Positions 11,704 through 23,460 are shown, numbered from the stretch's first letter. The stretch is 64,000 nucleotides of DNA from Hydrangea macrophylla (GCA_033977485.1 CM066988.1:78960669-79024668); one strand, 5' to 3'. Numbers and translations are program-made. Notes: generated from the sequence alone by a model not told the origin.

Positions 11704-12901
11704 TAGGGTGGCAATCGGGTCATGTCGGGTCATAATCGTGTCGGGTCATTGTCGTGTCGGATTATAATCGTGTCATTCTTAACGTGTTATAATCGTGTCG
11801 GGTTATAATCGTGCCGGGTCATATACGGGTCACCCGTTTAACCCGTCTGACCCGTGTAGGGTGTCATCGGTTCGGTTCGGTTCAGTTCGGCTCGGATCGA
11901 ATCGAATCGAATCGAATCAAATTTTTGTTTTTTTATTTTTGATTTTTTTTTCATGTTTTGAAAACCAACCGAAGTGGTCGGTTCGATCTATTTTGTCAAT
12001 TTTGGATATCAGATCAATTTTTTAGTTGTAAGTAATTTAAGAAACCCAATCGGTTAGCTCGGTTCGGCTATTCGAATAAGCTTACAGCCCTACTAAGAAC
12101 ACAAACAAGTCTTCCATCAAATGTATCAATTATTAACACGTATATCTTAAATATCTAACTATTATAAACTTAACACCCAAGCACATCCACACAAACTGAA
12201 TAAGAAGAAATATTGTTTTTACTAATAGTATAAAAAAATTTCTTCACTTGCCATCCATCAAGAATCAAGATTAATAGTTGTATTTATCTAATTGACTAAT
12301 TTGTCTGCCTCCCAATCCAGCAATCCTAGCGTGCTTCCTCCCTTTTTTTTCTTTCTTTTTTTATTTTTAAATTATTTTTTATGCAATGCTGGATGCATGA
12401 ATGCTTCCAGGCTCCAGCTTCCTTCGTCCATTATTAGTTATTAATTATTATTTTTTATTACATTAGTTATTAATTATTATACTAGTGTATAAATTTACTT
12501 GTTTGGTAAGTTGGTAACTACTCTTTTTTTTTAGCAAAAAAAAAAATAATTTTAGTTTATATATATCTATATATATTTTAAATATTTTTTTTCTCTAAAA
12601 AAAAATAATAATTTTTAAAATTTTTTTTTTTAAATTTTTTTATATTACTTTTATTTTAGACTTTCAGATTATTAAAAATTATTTTTAAAACTAAAAAAAA
12701 AATGCTCCAACTGCACTTAAATACTTAATCGGGTCAAACGGGTTATACGGGTTGATGCGCTTCAACCCGTTTATTAATCGTGTCAAACGGGTCGACTCGT
12801 TTATGACCCGTGCCCTTATACGGGTCACCCAAACCCGTTTATTTTCGTGTCGGGTCGTGTCGGGTTGCCGTGTCGTGTCGAGTCGAAAATTGCCACCCCT
12901 A
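11704..12901. mobile_element. hAT-like non-autonomous element, 1.2 kb, with 8-bp target duplication
   Basis: Inverted ends TAGGGTGGCAAT (11704) and ATTGCCACCCCTA (to 12901) are flanked by GTTGAAAT (11696-11703) and GTTGAAAC (12902-12909), a 7/8 matching 8-bp duplication as expected for hAT transposition. Subterminal regions are dense in CGGGTC/ACCCG words (left 11710-11850, right 12730-12890) in opposite orientation. There is no transposase ORF. The middle is AT-rich and contains the nested segment at 11862-12093. Confidence 0.8.
11862..12093. mobile_element. Nested TAGGG-ended segment inside the hAT-like element
   Basis: Starts TAGGGTGTCATCGG and ends TTACAGCCCTA, with subterminal GGTTCGGTTCGG and GAATCGAATCGAATCG repeats, and AACCGAAGTGGTCGG and GGTTAGCTCGGTTCGG on the far side. 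This looks like a second, related small hAT-type element. Flanking octamers do not match, so nesting by transposition is not proven. Confidence 0.45.
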
Positions 12902-12909
12902 GTTGAAAC

Positions 12910-13500
12910 CCTACTTTTGATGTATTAAAGAGTAGGGAGGGCAATTGTGTCAATAAATGTATTTAAAATTTAAAAATGGACTTATCATTAATGATTTTAA
13001 ATTGCTGTGTCCTTGTCAAGTTAAAATATGACGCGCTGGATCGTTGACTAAAAGTTCTCTAGTTGAGGGACTCTTAATTAATTTTCCCATTTTGACAAAC
13101 CTTTTCTTGTGAAACAATTTAATAACGGTACTTGTTTAATAGATTCCATTAAACTTTTATGAAAATATGCATTTTATAAACAAAAAAAAAGGTTCTAGAT
13201 TAAAAGTTATGGAGTTTTAAAGTTTAATTTTTTTATTAAAAAAGTTAGTTATGAGACATAGGCTATCAATGGTAGAAAAGAGTAAACATGGGCATGAGTT
13301 TTTCGTGGTTGGGCATTTTTGTTCAAATATTTGCAGGAACCTTTCACTGAAGTATTTATTATTTATTTATTTATTATTATTATTGTTGTTGTTGTTGTTG
13401 TTATTATTTATTTTTAGGAGGAATTAGTGAAAATGACATTACAATAAGATTTATTAGCATTTAGGACAACTAAAATCTATGATTAGGGAGAAGTCCTTCC
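12910..13500. other. Spacer with (ATTT)/(ATT)/(GTT) microsatellite
   Basis: No gene seen. A compound microsatellite of ATTT, ATT and GTT units spans about 13355-13412. Confidence 0.6.
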
Positions 13501-13975
13501 AACAATTCATAGACCAAAATACGCCAACTTTGTTATTCACGTCTTCTCCACAAACAATTTGTAGAAACCAGACAATTCGCAACTCCTCATTTAGAATCGC
13601 CTCAACTCTTCAAAATGAACCTTAGAAATTCATTCCGAAATTGCTGAAAGCTCATAATCACCAACAATTTTCAAAAAAATCAAAAAATTTGAAGCCCTGG
13701 ATTCAGTATCGAAGCCTCTGTTCATAATTTTGAAGCCCTAGTTTCTTTGAAGAACTCAACAATGGAGATTAAGTGTAAGTGAATGTTATTATCACTTGAT
13801 TTTGAGCGTAAATCTAGAATTTCGCTCGATTTCATTCAAGAAGTGCTAATTTCATTCAGAAATTGAATTATATTTCACTTGATTTGGTTCAAAAAGTACT
13901 AATTTCATTCACAAAGTTGCTGTTCACATAATGCTCTGTTAGGTACTGTGTAACCTGCATAAACTATGGATGAAT
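13501..13975. other. Unassigned, leader-like sequence
   Basis: Pyrimidine-rich stretches and an ATG followed by GTAAGT (13762-13776) resemble the 5' end of a plant transcription unit, but no ORF continues. Nothing else is recognised. Confidence 0.25.
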
Positions 13976-14139
13976 GAGTAATGTTAAGGGTACAACTATT
14001 TTTTACAACCATCTCTATCTCTCTCCTAAGTGGCACTGGGCCCCATTGAAATTTAACCGGACCCACAGTGCCATTTAGGAGAGAGATAGAGATGATTGTA
14101 AATGAGTTATAAAAAATAGTTGTACCCCTAACATTGTCC
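13976..14139. mobile_element. 164-bp MITE with 10-bp target duplication
   Basis: The two halves form a hairpin: the left arm has GGGTACAACTATTTTTTACA and CTCTATCTCTCTCCTAA, the right arm their complements, around a GGGCCC-containing centre. It is flanked by ATGGATGAAT at 13966-13975 and 14140-14149, identical over 10 bases. A 9-11 base duplication is typical of Mutator-type elements, so this is probably a MULE-derived MITE. Confidence 0.8.
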
Positions 14140-14149
14140 ATGGATGAAT

Positions 14150-14872
14150 ACATTGTTTTGGCTTGTTTGGTAAACATGTTCTATAACTAGTACATTGTGC
14201 ATAAAATGCTAGTGATTTTGTTCAAATTCTCAAACATTCTATGCTTATCAACATGTTTTTTAGTTTTCTTAGGGTTTACCCTAAACTCTTTAGAGTTGCT
14301 GCCTTCACTTATTATAAAAAATCATAAGTGAAAATTTCACTCATGATTTTGTAAAATAAGTGAAACTCTTTAGAGTTTGTTGGCAATGATTTTCACATAT
14401 GCTTTCACTTATTAAGTTATAATACACAACATAAGTGAAATTTCACTTATTATACAAAATTCACTTATTCTTTCTACCAGCATATTGCAAGTCTTTGTTG
14501 GAGAACTGGAGATGACAAAAAAAAAATCAAGATATATGACAAGCATGCCACAAGAGGGTTTGCTGATAGCTAGCATTGAAAGCGATGACATCAGTGAAAG
14601 TGGGGATAATGACGGAAGAAGGGGTGGGAGTAATATGTCGAGGGACTTGTTTGATAATGAGGGAGATGATCATGACACTAATGAAGGTTGAAAACAACAG
14701 TAGCCGTCAATTGATTTGTCGAAGGATGGTTTTCTAATGTGTGTGTAGGAAGGAACATTCGAATTTTTCTTTTCTTTTTTTTTTTTTTTTTTTTTTTTTT
14801 TCCGTTTGATGTTAGACTTGATGTCAACATAAATTTCAATACACAGACTTGATGTTATAAAGATCTTCAATC
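14150..14872. other. Unassigned AT-rich DNA with GTGAAATTTCAC words
   Basis: Repeated AAGTGAAATTTCACTTA palindromic words between 14310 and 14470, shared with 17880-18830 on the other side of the copia insertion, so both flanks were once one sequence. A 68-codon open frame at 14485-14691 is acidic toward its end but has no known domain. There is a poly-T tract near 14770-14800. Confidence 0.4.
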
Positions 14873-15064
14873 TATTAGGGATGTATACTAAAAGTCATGC
14901 TTTATGTAGTCGATTTATTATTCATTTAATATAACCAATCATTCCATTTTTATGAGAATCTGTGTGCGCAATGTTTGCATTATATTGTTTATTTAAATAT
15001 TGTGCATGCATGTCTCTTATTCTACATAGTAGGTGGTTTGGTGTGTAGAGTCCGGCTTACACAC
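14873..15064 (+). repeat. C1 5' LTR remnant
   Basis: Matches the first ~190 bases of the 3' LTR at 16208 (TATTAGGGATGTATACTAAAAG to GTAGAGTCCGGCTTACACAC). It then passes directly into internal sequence near 15065-15090. Confidence 0.8.
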
Positions 15065-15089
15065 ATAAGCCATATTGTTCTACAGGAAA

Positions 15090-16160
15090 TGAGAGGTGAG
15101 ACACTGACACATACTTCTTCGATACCATCGGTACGAGAAGAAACGTCACAAAAAATAGTTAACGACATTCCATTACCAAGTTGTAGTGGGAGGATCACCA
15201 AAACTCATATAGATCCCGAACCAACCATTAACACTCAGGTCCCTAAACCAGTACAATGTGCAGATCATGGTGCATTAGGTTCAGAATCTTCACAATGCAA
15301 TACCAGTGATACATAAACACAGGTTGTACCTCATCGTAGTGGGAGGGTTATTATTCAACATGACCAATATATGTTCTTGGGAGAGTTTTATGACTGGGTC
15401 CCTGATGAACAAGGTACCGATCCTTATAACTACAATAAAGCATTCCTAGATAAAGATGCAGATCTTTGGAAAAAGGCGATGAAGTCTAAAATGGAGTCTA
15501 TGTACTCCAATCAAGTCTGGGATCTTGTAGAACCACCCAATGAAATAAAATCCATTGAATACAAGTGGATCTATAAGAAGAATAGAGGGGCAGACGGTAA
15601 GGTGAAAACCTTTAAAGCAAGGCTTGTTGCGAAAGGGTTCACTCAAAAAAAGGAAATCGATTATGAGGAAACCTTTTCGCCAATAGCTATGCTAAAGTCT
15701 ATCTGAATTCTCTTATCTATTGCTATACATTTTGATTATGAAATTTAGCATATGGATGTCAAGACATCATTTCTTAATCGGAATCTTGACGAGTACATCT
15801 ATATGGTACAACCAGACGGGTTCATCGTGAAGGTCCAAGAGCACATGTTGTGTAAGCTTAAGAAGTCCATTTATGGACTTAAGGCATCTAGGTCTTGGAA
15901 TATCTACTTTGATCAAGCAATCAAGTCTTTTAGTTTTAATCAGTGTGCGGATGAATCATGTATACAAGAAACATGATGGAAGCGTGGTGATACACATATT
16001 ATATTCTCAAGTAACTGAAAAGGACTCGAGACTATATGTTAGTTTACCAAGCAAACAGTCTTGTACCTATGTGTTAGTATACAGATTTTGATTTATGTCA
16101 GATAGGGATTCCAAAGAGTCTACCTCGAGATATGTGTTTACCCTAGGAAGTAGTCATCAG
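15090..16160 (+). pseudogene. C1 copia reverse transcriptase / RNase H remnant
   Basis: 15371-15706 reads through the region before the copia RT (KKAMKSKMESMYSNQVWDLV, YKWIYKKNRG, KARLVAKGFTQKKEIDYEET), ending at a stop. 15752-15976 continues with MDVKTSFLNRNLDEYIYM, CKLKKSIYGLKASRSWN. A frameshift then occurs near 15960, and the active-site and connecting regions are missing. A short RNase H-like trace (SDRDSKESTSRYVFTLG) follows near 16096-16150. The order is normal for copia pol but only fragments remain. Confidence 0.85.
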
Positions 16161-16194
16161 TTGGAGTGAGGTGTGTCGCTTCCTGGCTTTGAGT

Positions 16195-16207
16195 CTAAGT
16201 GGGAGAT
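16195..16207 (+). other. C1 polypurine tract
   Basis: AAGTGGGAGAT immediately before the TGTTAGGG start of the 3' LTR, the position and composition expected for plus-strand priming in copia elements. Confidence 0.75.
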
Positions 16208-17830
16208 TGTTAGGGATTTATACTAAAAGTTATGCTTTATGTAGTCGATTTATTATTCATTTAATAAAATCAGTCATTCTATTTTTATGAGAATCTGTGT
16301 GGGCAATGTTTGCATTATATTGTTTATTTAATATTGTGCATGTCTTTATGTTATTCCACATAGTAGGTTATTTGGTGTGTAGAGTTCGGCTTACACACGG
16401 AAGATTAGACCATCAGATCTTGTAGAATATAAGATTTTGGTTTACAGTCTTCGATGGGATTGGACACACTATCGGTAGGATTACAACATGATGTTGTAGC
16501 AGGTTTGTCTTGACTACGGGAAATGGTATAGTTTCAACTCACTATGTTGGTACACTCTCTGTATTAAACGGGACCGATTTGGGGTATTTATCTTTGTACT
16601 GACTTATAAGATAATTAACACCTCATGGTTATTTTGAGTGCTTATGCTCTAAATTCTAAGTTAATTTATAGACACGCACATTTGATATTTACACTTTGAT
16701 CCCTAAAAGGGTGAGATCTTTAAATGGGTCAATATCTCATTAGATTGAGTGACAATGTTAATTGTGTGGTGGATATTAATTAATGACGGAATCCACGTCT
16801 CAGTTTTGGGATTGATGATATCCCTTTGAGGAAGCTTATAAGTTTTGATTATATCAAACACTGCAGTTAGATTTTGTATCCGACATATAGGATAAGTTAA
16901 AGTAGAGGATCTCAAGGAAATTTTTAGAGATTAGTTAAATATGATTGTCAGTAATTATATTTAATTAATAGATATCTATAATCTTAACATGGGGAGATAA
17001 TAAGCATTTAATAACATGGAGTTCGAAATATATTTTTAAGATAAGGGTAGGAGTTAAATTATAATTCTTTAGTGGTACGAATTATAATTTATGGAAATAT
17101 GAATCTGATTTAGTTCGAATTAGGGTTTCCTAACTCCATAAGGAAGCATATTCCTTATTGATTTCTTATGGTCCCTATCGTAGCTTATATATATGCTGCC
17201 TTGACCCTCCTCTCTGGTTACGTGATTTTACATTCTAAGCTTCTCCTGACCTCCTAGTTTCTCCTAGAAGGGTTTCCATAATACCCTAGCCTCCATGAGC
17301 ATTCAAGAGGCATAGGAGTGAGGATCGCTAGTGTCAGACAACACTAACTTAAAGATTGTCAGACTACTAAATACTGATCGAAAGTTGTTGAATTTTTTAC
17401 ACGACGTTCCTGACGTCGAGATGAAGTTGTTGTAAATAATTCAAGTCAATCGGAGATCGTTTAGTCCTCCTGACGAACACATATTTGTCGGATCAAAGTG
17501 ACCGGGATTGAATCATCATAGCAATCATGAGAGAGTATTATAACTAGGAATACAAAAGAGAACATAAAGAGGGAAGAGCAGAAAATATAAAGGATTTCAA
17601 AAGAGCCCACACTCAGTTCGAGATTCTGGCAGTAGAGTAATACAGTAGAAGATCGTGAGCTGTTATCGAGCCCGTGTTCTCGATTTGTCTACTACAACAA
17701 TCCATTTTTGCAGTTCAAGGTAACTCTAGTTCTGCCCTTACAGGGTTATTGTATCTCTCACGTAAATTTTTTTTTGCAATACCAATTTATACCCGCTGTC
17801 AACGGATTATGGGAATGTAGTTTCCTAACA
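16208..17830 (+). repeat. C1 3' LTR, 1.62 kb
   Basis: Begins TGTTAGGGATTTATAC, ends TTTCCTAACA. It aligns along its length with the solo LTR at 42308-43923 with many substitutions and small indels. A TATA-like TATATATAT lies at 17186-17194 after GTCCCTATCGTAGC. Confidence 0.85.
17186..17194 (+). promoter_or_regulatory. TATA box of the C1 LTR
   Basis: TATATATAT in a GC-richer context, at the same place as TATATATAT 43281-43289 in the sister solo LTR. The conserved position supports a core promoter. Confidence 0.5.
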
Positions 17831-19740
17831 TAATCCATGTATAATACACATGTTTCCATTTATTCTCTTAGCCTGAGTATGAGTTTCCAACTGAAATTTC
17901 ACTTATGTTCAATTATCACCGACCCCAATATGAAATTCACTTATGTTAACATCATATTCATAAGAATTTGTATTCAATTATATTTATGGCATGAGGAACT
18001 CATGAGACTAACATTCACATCGAAGAGGGATTAGGCCAAAGGCCAAAAGATCAAAAGTTGAATGAATTTCCCATTTTGTAATTGTGAAATGTCAGTTAAC
18101 ATATGAGCAAACTAAAGTGTTGGGTGAAATTTTACCAACTCATGAATACAAAAACGTTATGTGAAATTTTAATTAACATACAAGAGGAACCAAATTATTA
18201 AGTGAGACTAACGCCCATAGGAAAGAGACGTCAGATTAAAGATCAAATGTTAAATTGAATTTCACTTTCACGTAATATATAAACAACTCCAAAAATTTTA
18301 GTAAATTTTCACCAATTAATAATTTTCAACTAATACTCTTCAACAACTAAACATTGCTCAACATTCATTGAAACAATTATAATGTAAATCCATGAAACAA
18401 TTACAATCTTGGAAAAGACATCATCACTATCAACTATACAAAATCAATCTACACGGAATCCATCACTATCAAAAACTCCTTGCATATTTTCCAGATATGG
18501 TTTCTTGTCTTTCCACACCTTCCACACCGTATCTTGCGAACCTTCTCTCCCTAGACTTTCTTTCTTTTCTAAAAACTTTGGTAACTGTATTTTCAGAGCG
18601 ATATGTGCACAAGATCACGCATTGCTGTCCATTACACATGCAAAATCATTAAGTCAATCAAATATAGTACCACAACTAAACATTAAAAAAAATGTTGGGC
18701 TACACACCACATGAAGGATCAATTCAATTGAACTTTTTGTTACTAAACCCAATGAAATTCACATAACTTAGCAAAAATAAAAGTGAAATTTCACATAGTT
18801 GAAAATATTAAGTGAAATTTCACTAAATATTTCAGTGTTTAAAAAGAAACTCCATATACAACTTGTAAGAAAAGATCTAATGAATAGTGATGAATCAAAT
18901 ACAACATCCGCTAATTATAATAACTTTGAACAACAAATTTAAAGCAAAAGCAACATGAAATCGTGACTACATTGCTAACAAAATCATATAAACAACAAAA
19001 AACCAGAATCACTTGTCTGATATGTTCATCATTCAATCACTAAAAATCAGTATATATATATTTCTGAAAAAACTCATAACCGAAACTCTATTTTTGATTA
19101 AATCGTTCTAGAAAACCAATTAAAATTGCAAATATGAACTATACAGATTGATAATCAAATGATCAAACCTGTTAGACTTCATATCTAATGCCTTCGAGTT
19201 GAAATTTTGTGACAATTTGACTTCATATCAAATTTTCTCACCAGCCAAACACACCAAAACAGAGAATCAACCACTAAGATTGCAATCAAACCTTCGAACA
19301 AGGAAAAAATAAAATGAAATGCACCTTTCAAACTGATCCAAGCCTCGAATTGATTGATTCACAACAATTTGACTTCGGAAGCAAATTTTCTCAATAGCCA
19401 AACACTCCAAATCTGAGAATCAAAACTGAGATTCGAATGAGATCTTCGACCAAGGAGATAATCGTGAGTATCAAACCTTTCGAATTTAGCTTCAAATAAC
19501 AGCTTCCAATCACGCTCCAATAAAAAATGAATCAGTAGTACTAGGGTTCCTCAAATGTGAGTTCTCCACTTCTCCTTTCTGAAACTGCCAAAGGTTTTGC
19601 AAAAAAAAAAAAAAAACAAAAACAAAAAAAAAAATAGAGCATTTGTAAGTCCAGGATGGCTAACAAAGAAGAGTTCTATCTTGAGAGACTTTTTAATGAA
19701 CTAGAAAATTTTTGGACCCTAAACTCTTGAATGCTAGGTA
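17831..19740. other. Unassigned AT-rich DNA, GTGAAATTTCAC-rich
   Basis: Continuation of the sequence interrupted by C1. It carries many GTGAAATTTCAC-type words (17890-18320, 18780-18830) and poly-A near 19600. No intact gene. See 18450-18571 for one possible coding trace. Confidence 0.4.
18450..18571 (-). pseudogene. Possible zinc-knuckle tail of a MULE/FAR1-like protein
   Basis: One minus-strand frame reads EKVRKIRCGRCGKTRNHIWK followed by ICKEF, giving C-x2-C-x5-H-x4-C after a basic stretch. This resembles the C-terminal zinc knuckle of Mutator/FAR1-family transposases. Stop codons lie close on both sides. It is short and alone, so it could be chance. Confidence 0.25.
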
Positions 19741-20400
19741 GAGGGTTTTCCAACAATTTTCCCTATGAAAATTTCATAATTTTACGGTGCTTTTGTGTCA
19801 CATACATATATAGTTCTTAAGCACTCCAATTACCTATACCAGTAGCAATGTATTTAGTGTACACTTTAGTGATGGGGAAACACAAATAAGAGACTATGGA
19901 AACTAAAACAAACACGTGCAAATGTTTTGAACAAAAATATTTTTTTACTCAGCAAAAGGCATTGGATTTTAATATACAAAGTATCTGGAAATATGATTCC
20001 CACCCAAAATAGAGACAACATGCATGGTAAATTCCCATTTCCAAACAAGCAAAACCCCAAAAAGCCAAAAACAAAGAGGCAATACAGTAAAAATATGGGA
20101 AAAAGGTTTTGAAATTTCAGGAAAAAAAGTTTTGTGAAATTTAATAATTTACACTAAAAGTTATGTAAAAAATAAGAATTAAAAATCTTACAATTGGACA
20201 CCTTTTCCCTAGAGGCTATTCTTCTCTCAATGTACTCATCAGAATGCCTTGCCCATATGGTTATGTTTTTGATATTTAAAAGAGCGCAGTTTTGCTCACC
20301 CCAAAATTGCTCAGCCGAAAATTGAGCAGTGATCGACGACAAATAGTTCCCGTTTATAGTCCTAAAGTTATGCTTTGTTAGCCCATTTCATTTAGTTATT
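19741..20400. other. Intergenic, no feature seen
   Basis: AT-rich, with no supported ORF or repeat boundary. Confidence 0.4.
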
Positions 20401-21176
20401 AGTTGTTTTTTTAATAAGTATTCTATATTTTGTAGGTTTTGGAGCTTTAACTTGAAAATGCACTAAAAGTCAATGATTAGTGGATTTGGAAGACATTCTG
20501 GACTCAAAAGGTGATTTCGGTGAAAGCTAGAGACAGTAGCAACCTTGGTAAATTGCACTTTTGACAAGGAATACATTGGATTTGATAAATTTCTCTGGAG
20601 ATATAAAATGTAGGTATTTGAGTTATGGTCGTGTGGCCACAAACGATGAGTCAATATGAGGTCCAATTCAAAAGTTATCGCAATTCTACGATTGGTGCGC
20701 GAAGACGAGAAAATCTGAGAAAAATGGAAAAATGGCCATCTCGTAAGAGCGTCCCGCGCGCGCGACCCGTTAAAAAAGTCAAAAATGCGTATTTCGAGGT
20801 ACTGAAGAGCCCTGTGAGATCCGAATTGGCAGAATATGTCCAGAAACATAAAAACAGCAGTTTTTGTGCGATTAGGCTTAGGAAAGCTTCCTAATCCTTC
20901 CAAATTCTATATAAATCCTATTCTAAATAAATTTTGGGATTACACAACATTGTACACATCCTTTAACAACTAAAACTTCAGACATTGAAGAGGGAGAAAC
21001 AAGTAGAAGAAGAAGAAGACCAAGGATTCCCATGGCCTCCTCCATCAACCTCTTGCCAATCTTCAATTCTATGGTCGCCTAGACCGATATCTAGGGTTTC
21101 AATGAAACCCTAGCCAAGTAATAGGGCATTATCTATGTTTTTCTTTTAGATTTATTATGTATGAATGATGATTACA
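20401..21176 (+). other. LTR- or promoter-like unassigned segment
   Basis: Contains a TATA-like TATATAAAT at 20908-20916. A purine-rich leader follows (GAAGAGGGAGAAACAAG, AGAAGAAGAAGAAGACC), then an inverted TAGGGTTTCAATGAAACCCTA at about 21091-21111. This is the composition of a retrotransposon LTR running into its leader, but no partner copy or ends are present here. It stops where the G1 LTR begins. Confidence 0.3.
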
Positions 21177-21934
21177 TGTCCAAAGCCACAGAATTTTGCT
21201 AATGCATCAAACAACCATCACTCCAAACATGCATACAATTCCAACTTCACAAACTACAATATGTTATCAAAATCAAAGTTTAGACTTACTAATCCATGAA
21301 TAGAAACCATAGCGGAACAAGCTAGGGCTTGTTTGGCGCAATTCACAAAACTTTATCCATTTACCTTTAAACATCAAAATTGACAGGTCAAGCATTCAAA
21401 ACATGAATCCATGAGTTTGGATTCATTACAACATAACTAAAAAGAGTTTTAAGACTTATTACAACATCATGAACACCGTACTACACCTTCCAAGTCAATT
21501 ATATAGTTCTAGCTATTCGAAACACTCACTATTACAAGACTTGGAAAACAAAGCAAAAACATATACAAGAGGATCCTCGGCGTTCATCGGCCTCACTCCT
21601 CACGTTTTTTTTCCCTTTCTTCTTGTCACCTGCAATGGAGTAAATCTCCACTCCTCAGCTATATGCTGAGTGCACAATTTTTAACATATGCAATATATGA
21701 CAAAATATGCTTTAATCTCATAATCACATAAATAGTCTCTAGGGAGATAATACGCCTTCATCCGGTAGCGGCAAGTCCAAGCTTTAAACCGCAATGTCAA
21801 TGGTTAGTCCAAGCCTACAACCATTACATCCCCAAGTGCCCTGGCAAGTCCAAGTCTTAAATCATGCACAGTAGCCGTTGCTACTAAAATTCTCAAACAT
21901 TGAGAAGGTTACTCCGGCATGAATTTGTATAAGT

Positions 21935-21955
21935 CCCCCCCCCCCCCCCCCCCCC
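21935..21955. repeat. 21-bp poly-C tract
   Basis: Uninterrupted run of 21 C within the G1 LTR (G-tract on the LTR sense strand). Confidence 0.9.
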
Positions 21956-22425
21956 TTTAACCCACATAGACAACCTCAACGTGCTCGAGTAAAAGTAGAC
22001 ATGCTTTTCACATTTAAGCACGTGCATAATTAACGGGCCTAAGATTAACACATGAATTTTGCCCGAATTACAATTTCGTCATCGAAACATAAAAAATGTA
22101 TTTCACCTATATAACATAGGCTAGAAATTCATACCTCGAGCTATCGTCATATAACTTTGAGGGAACGAGTAGAAGCCTGGCTAAACGCCGAATCTCCGAT
22201 CCTACGCAAAACCTACAAGTTTGTATGTGTTTTTTTCCCAAATTCCTAGATTCAGAAATTTATAACAACTTAGCCAAACATGACCTAAAGACTATCAAAA
22301 CATAGCCCTTACCTTAGGGAGTTCAAATATGAAATTAGGTAAAATTCAGACGAACGAAAGGTCACCGTTTGTCGTTGCAAAGCCCGTAAGATTGAATATC
22401 CTTTTCTCTTTCCTCTCCCAAGATA

Positions 22426-22434
22426 TTATATAAG
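22426..22434 (-). promoter_or_regulatory. Putative TATA box of the G1 LTR
   Basis: Reads CTTATATAAT on the minus strand, about 560 bases into the LTR and followed by AG-rich leader sequence. Assigned from position and composition only. Confidence 0.35.
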
Positions 22435-23039
22435 GTTTTGCTAAAAATGAAATTTCACCCCTCTTATATTTATAGACAAACTCTCTGGAAATCACGTTTA
22501 CCTCCCCTCGAGTTTCCAAAACTTCTAATTAACTCCTGAAACGACGCACACTTCCATTTTATAACTTTACGGGTGAAAACTAAAATCTATAAAAGTTTTC
22601 GACTAAGTCTCGTTTGGATCCAAAATTACGTTCGGATCCAAAATTACGTTTGGAAACTAAATTCTATGGAATCTCTACACAACCTACCTTTATATAATGT
22701 GACACTCATGTTCTCATCACAGTTCTCAAAATGCTCTACATTAATATTAAATTTACCAGAAACTACACTACACGGGTATAATTTACTATTCATAAAGTAC
22801 CAGACAAGTCAAATAACATTTAAATCACATAAATGCCATTTACTCATGTCAATGCAATCTCGATTACCGAATTCCCGTGTCCTTACTGACACCTTACCGT
22901 TGACAACCTCAATCCAATTATCAAATAACATTGATAATTCACAAAATCGAATATGCATGATAAACTATGGAATTTTAGAACAGGTGTGACAACTCTCCCC
23001 TCCAAAAAGGAAGTTTGTCCCCAAACTTTACCTCATACG

Positions 23040-23460
23040 TCAAATAGGTACGGATACTCATTCTTCATCTCTTCCTCACTTTCCTATGTAGCCTCTTCAA
23101 TCGTGTGACTAAGCCATAGTACTTTTACCATCGAAATTGTCTTTATTCTCAAGACTTGTTCCTTCCGGTCTAGTATCTCTAATGGATGCTCTATGTAACT
23201 TAAGTCCTCTTGAATTTGTAACAGTTCTGGTTCCATGATCTTGCTTGTATCTAATATATACCGTCTCAACATTGACACATGAAATACATTGTGTACATGT
23301 TCCAACTCTAATGACAACGCCAATCGGTAAGTCACTGGACCTACCCTCTCTAGGATCTCAAAAGGTCCTACGAATCTCGGATTAAGTTTTTCCCTCTTTC
23401 AGAATCGAACCATGCCTTTCGAAGGCAATACTTACAAGTATACAAAGTCACCTACTTCGA
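23040..23460 (-). pseudogene. G1 integrase C-terminus and chromodomain-like tail
   Basis: Minus-strand frame 23335-23084 reads MTYRLALSLELEHVHNVFHV, EHPLEILDRKEQVLRIKTIS and MVKVLWLSH, the conserved end of chromoviral gypsy polyproteins. Sequence to 23460 continues upstream into the GDFV-L-V-P region with frame breaks. Same order as in the intact G3 polyprotein. Confidence 0.8.

Larger units (their letters stand above)
14873..17830 (+). mobile_element. Internally deleted Ty1/copia element (C1)
   Basis: A plus-strand element with a short 5' LTR remnant, about 1.1 kb of internal sequence, a polypurine tract and a full 3' LTR. The LTR family starts TGTTAGGGATTTATAC and ends TTTCCTAACA. Flanking pentamers CAATC (14868-14872) and TAATC (17831-17835) match at 4 of 5 positions. 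The deletion removed most of the 5' LTR, the primer site, gag, protease and integrase. A solo LTR of the same family lies at 42308-43923. Confidence 0.8.
21177..22991 (-). repeat. G1 3' LTR (Tekay-like gypsy, minus strand), 1.8 kb
   Basis: On the minus strand the LTR starts TGTCACACCTG (22991), right after the antisense of the GGGGACAAACTTCC / GGAGGGGAGAGT region that precedes gypsy 3' LTRs. The best matching far end is GGCTTTGGACA at 21177; this end is inferred from the TG...CA rule. It contains a TATA-like TTATATAAT (22426-22434), a 21-C tract, and a hairpin CTCAGC-TATAT-GCTGAG (21654-21670) followed by a CAG/GTGA donor-like site. Confidence 0.6.

Noticed and set aside
13762..13776. ATG followed by GTAAGT as a first exon
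   Set aside because: No downstream exon gives a continuing frame; likely chance.
14485..14691. 68-codon ORF with acidic end after a possible intron
   Set aside because: No domain, no continuing exon, and it lies in repeat-like DNA; not enough to call a gene.
20908..20916. TATA box of a host gene
   Set aside because: The short ATG frame downstream stops quickly, and the surroundings look like an LTR and leader, not a host promoter.
22573..22989. 138-codon ORF at the edge of the G1 LTR
   Set aside because: Opposite strand to the element and inside its U3; no domain.
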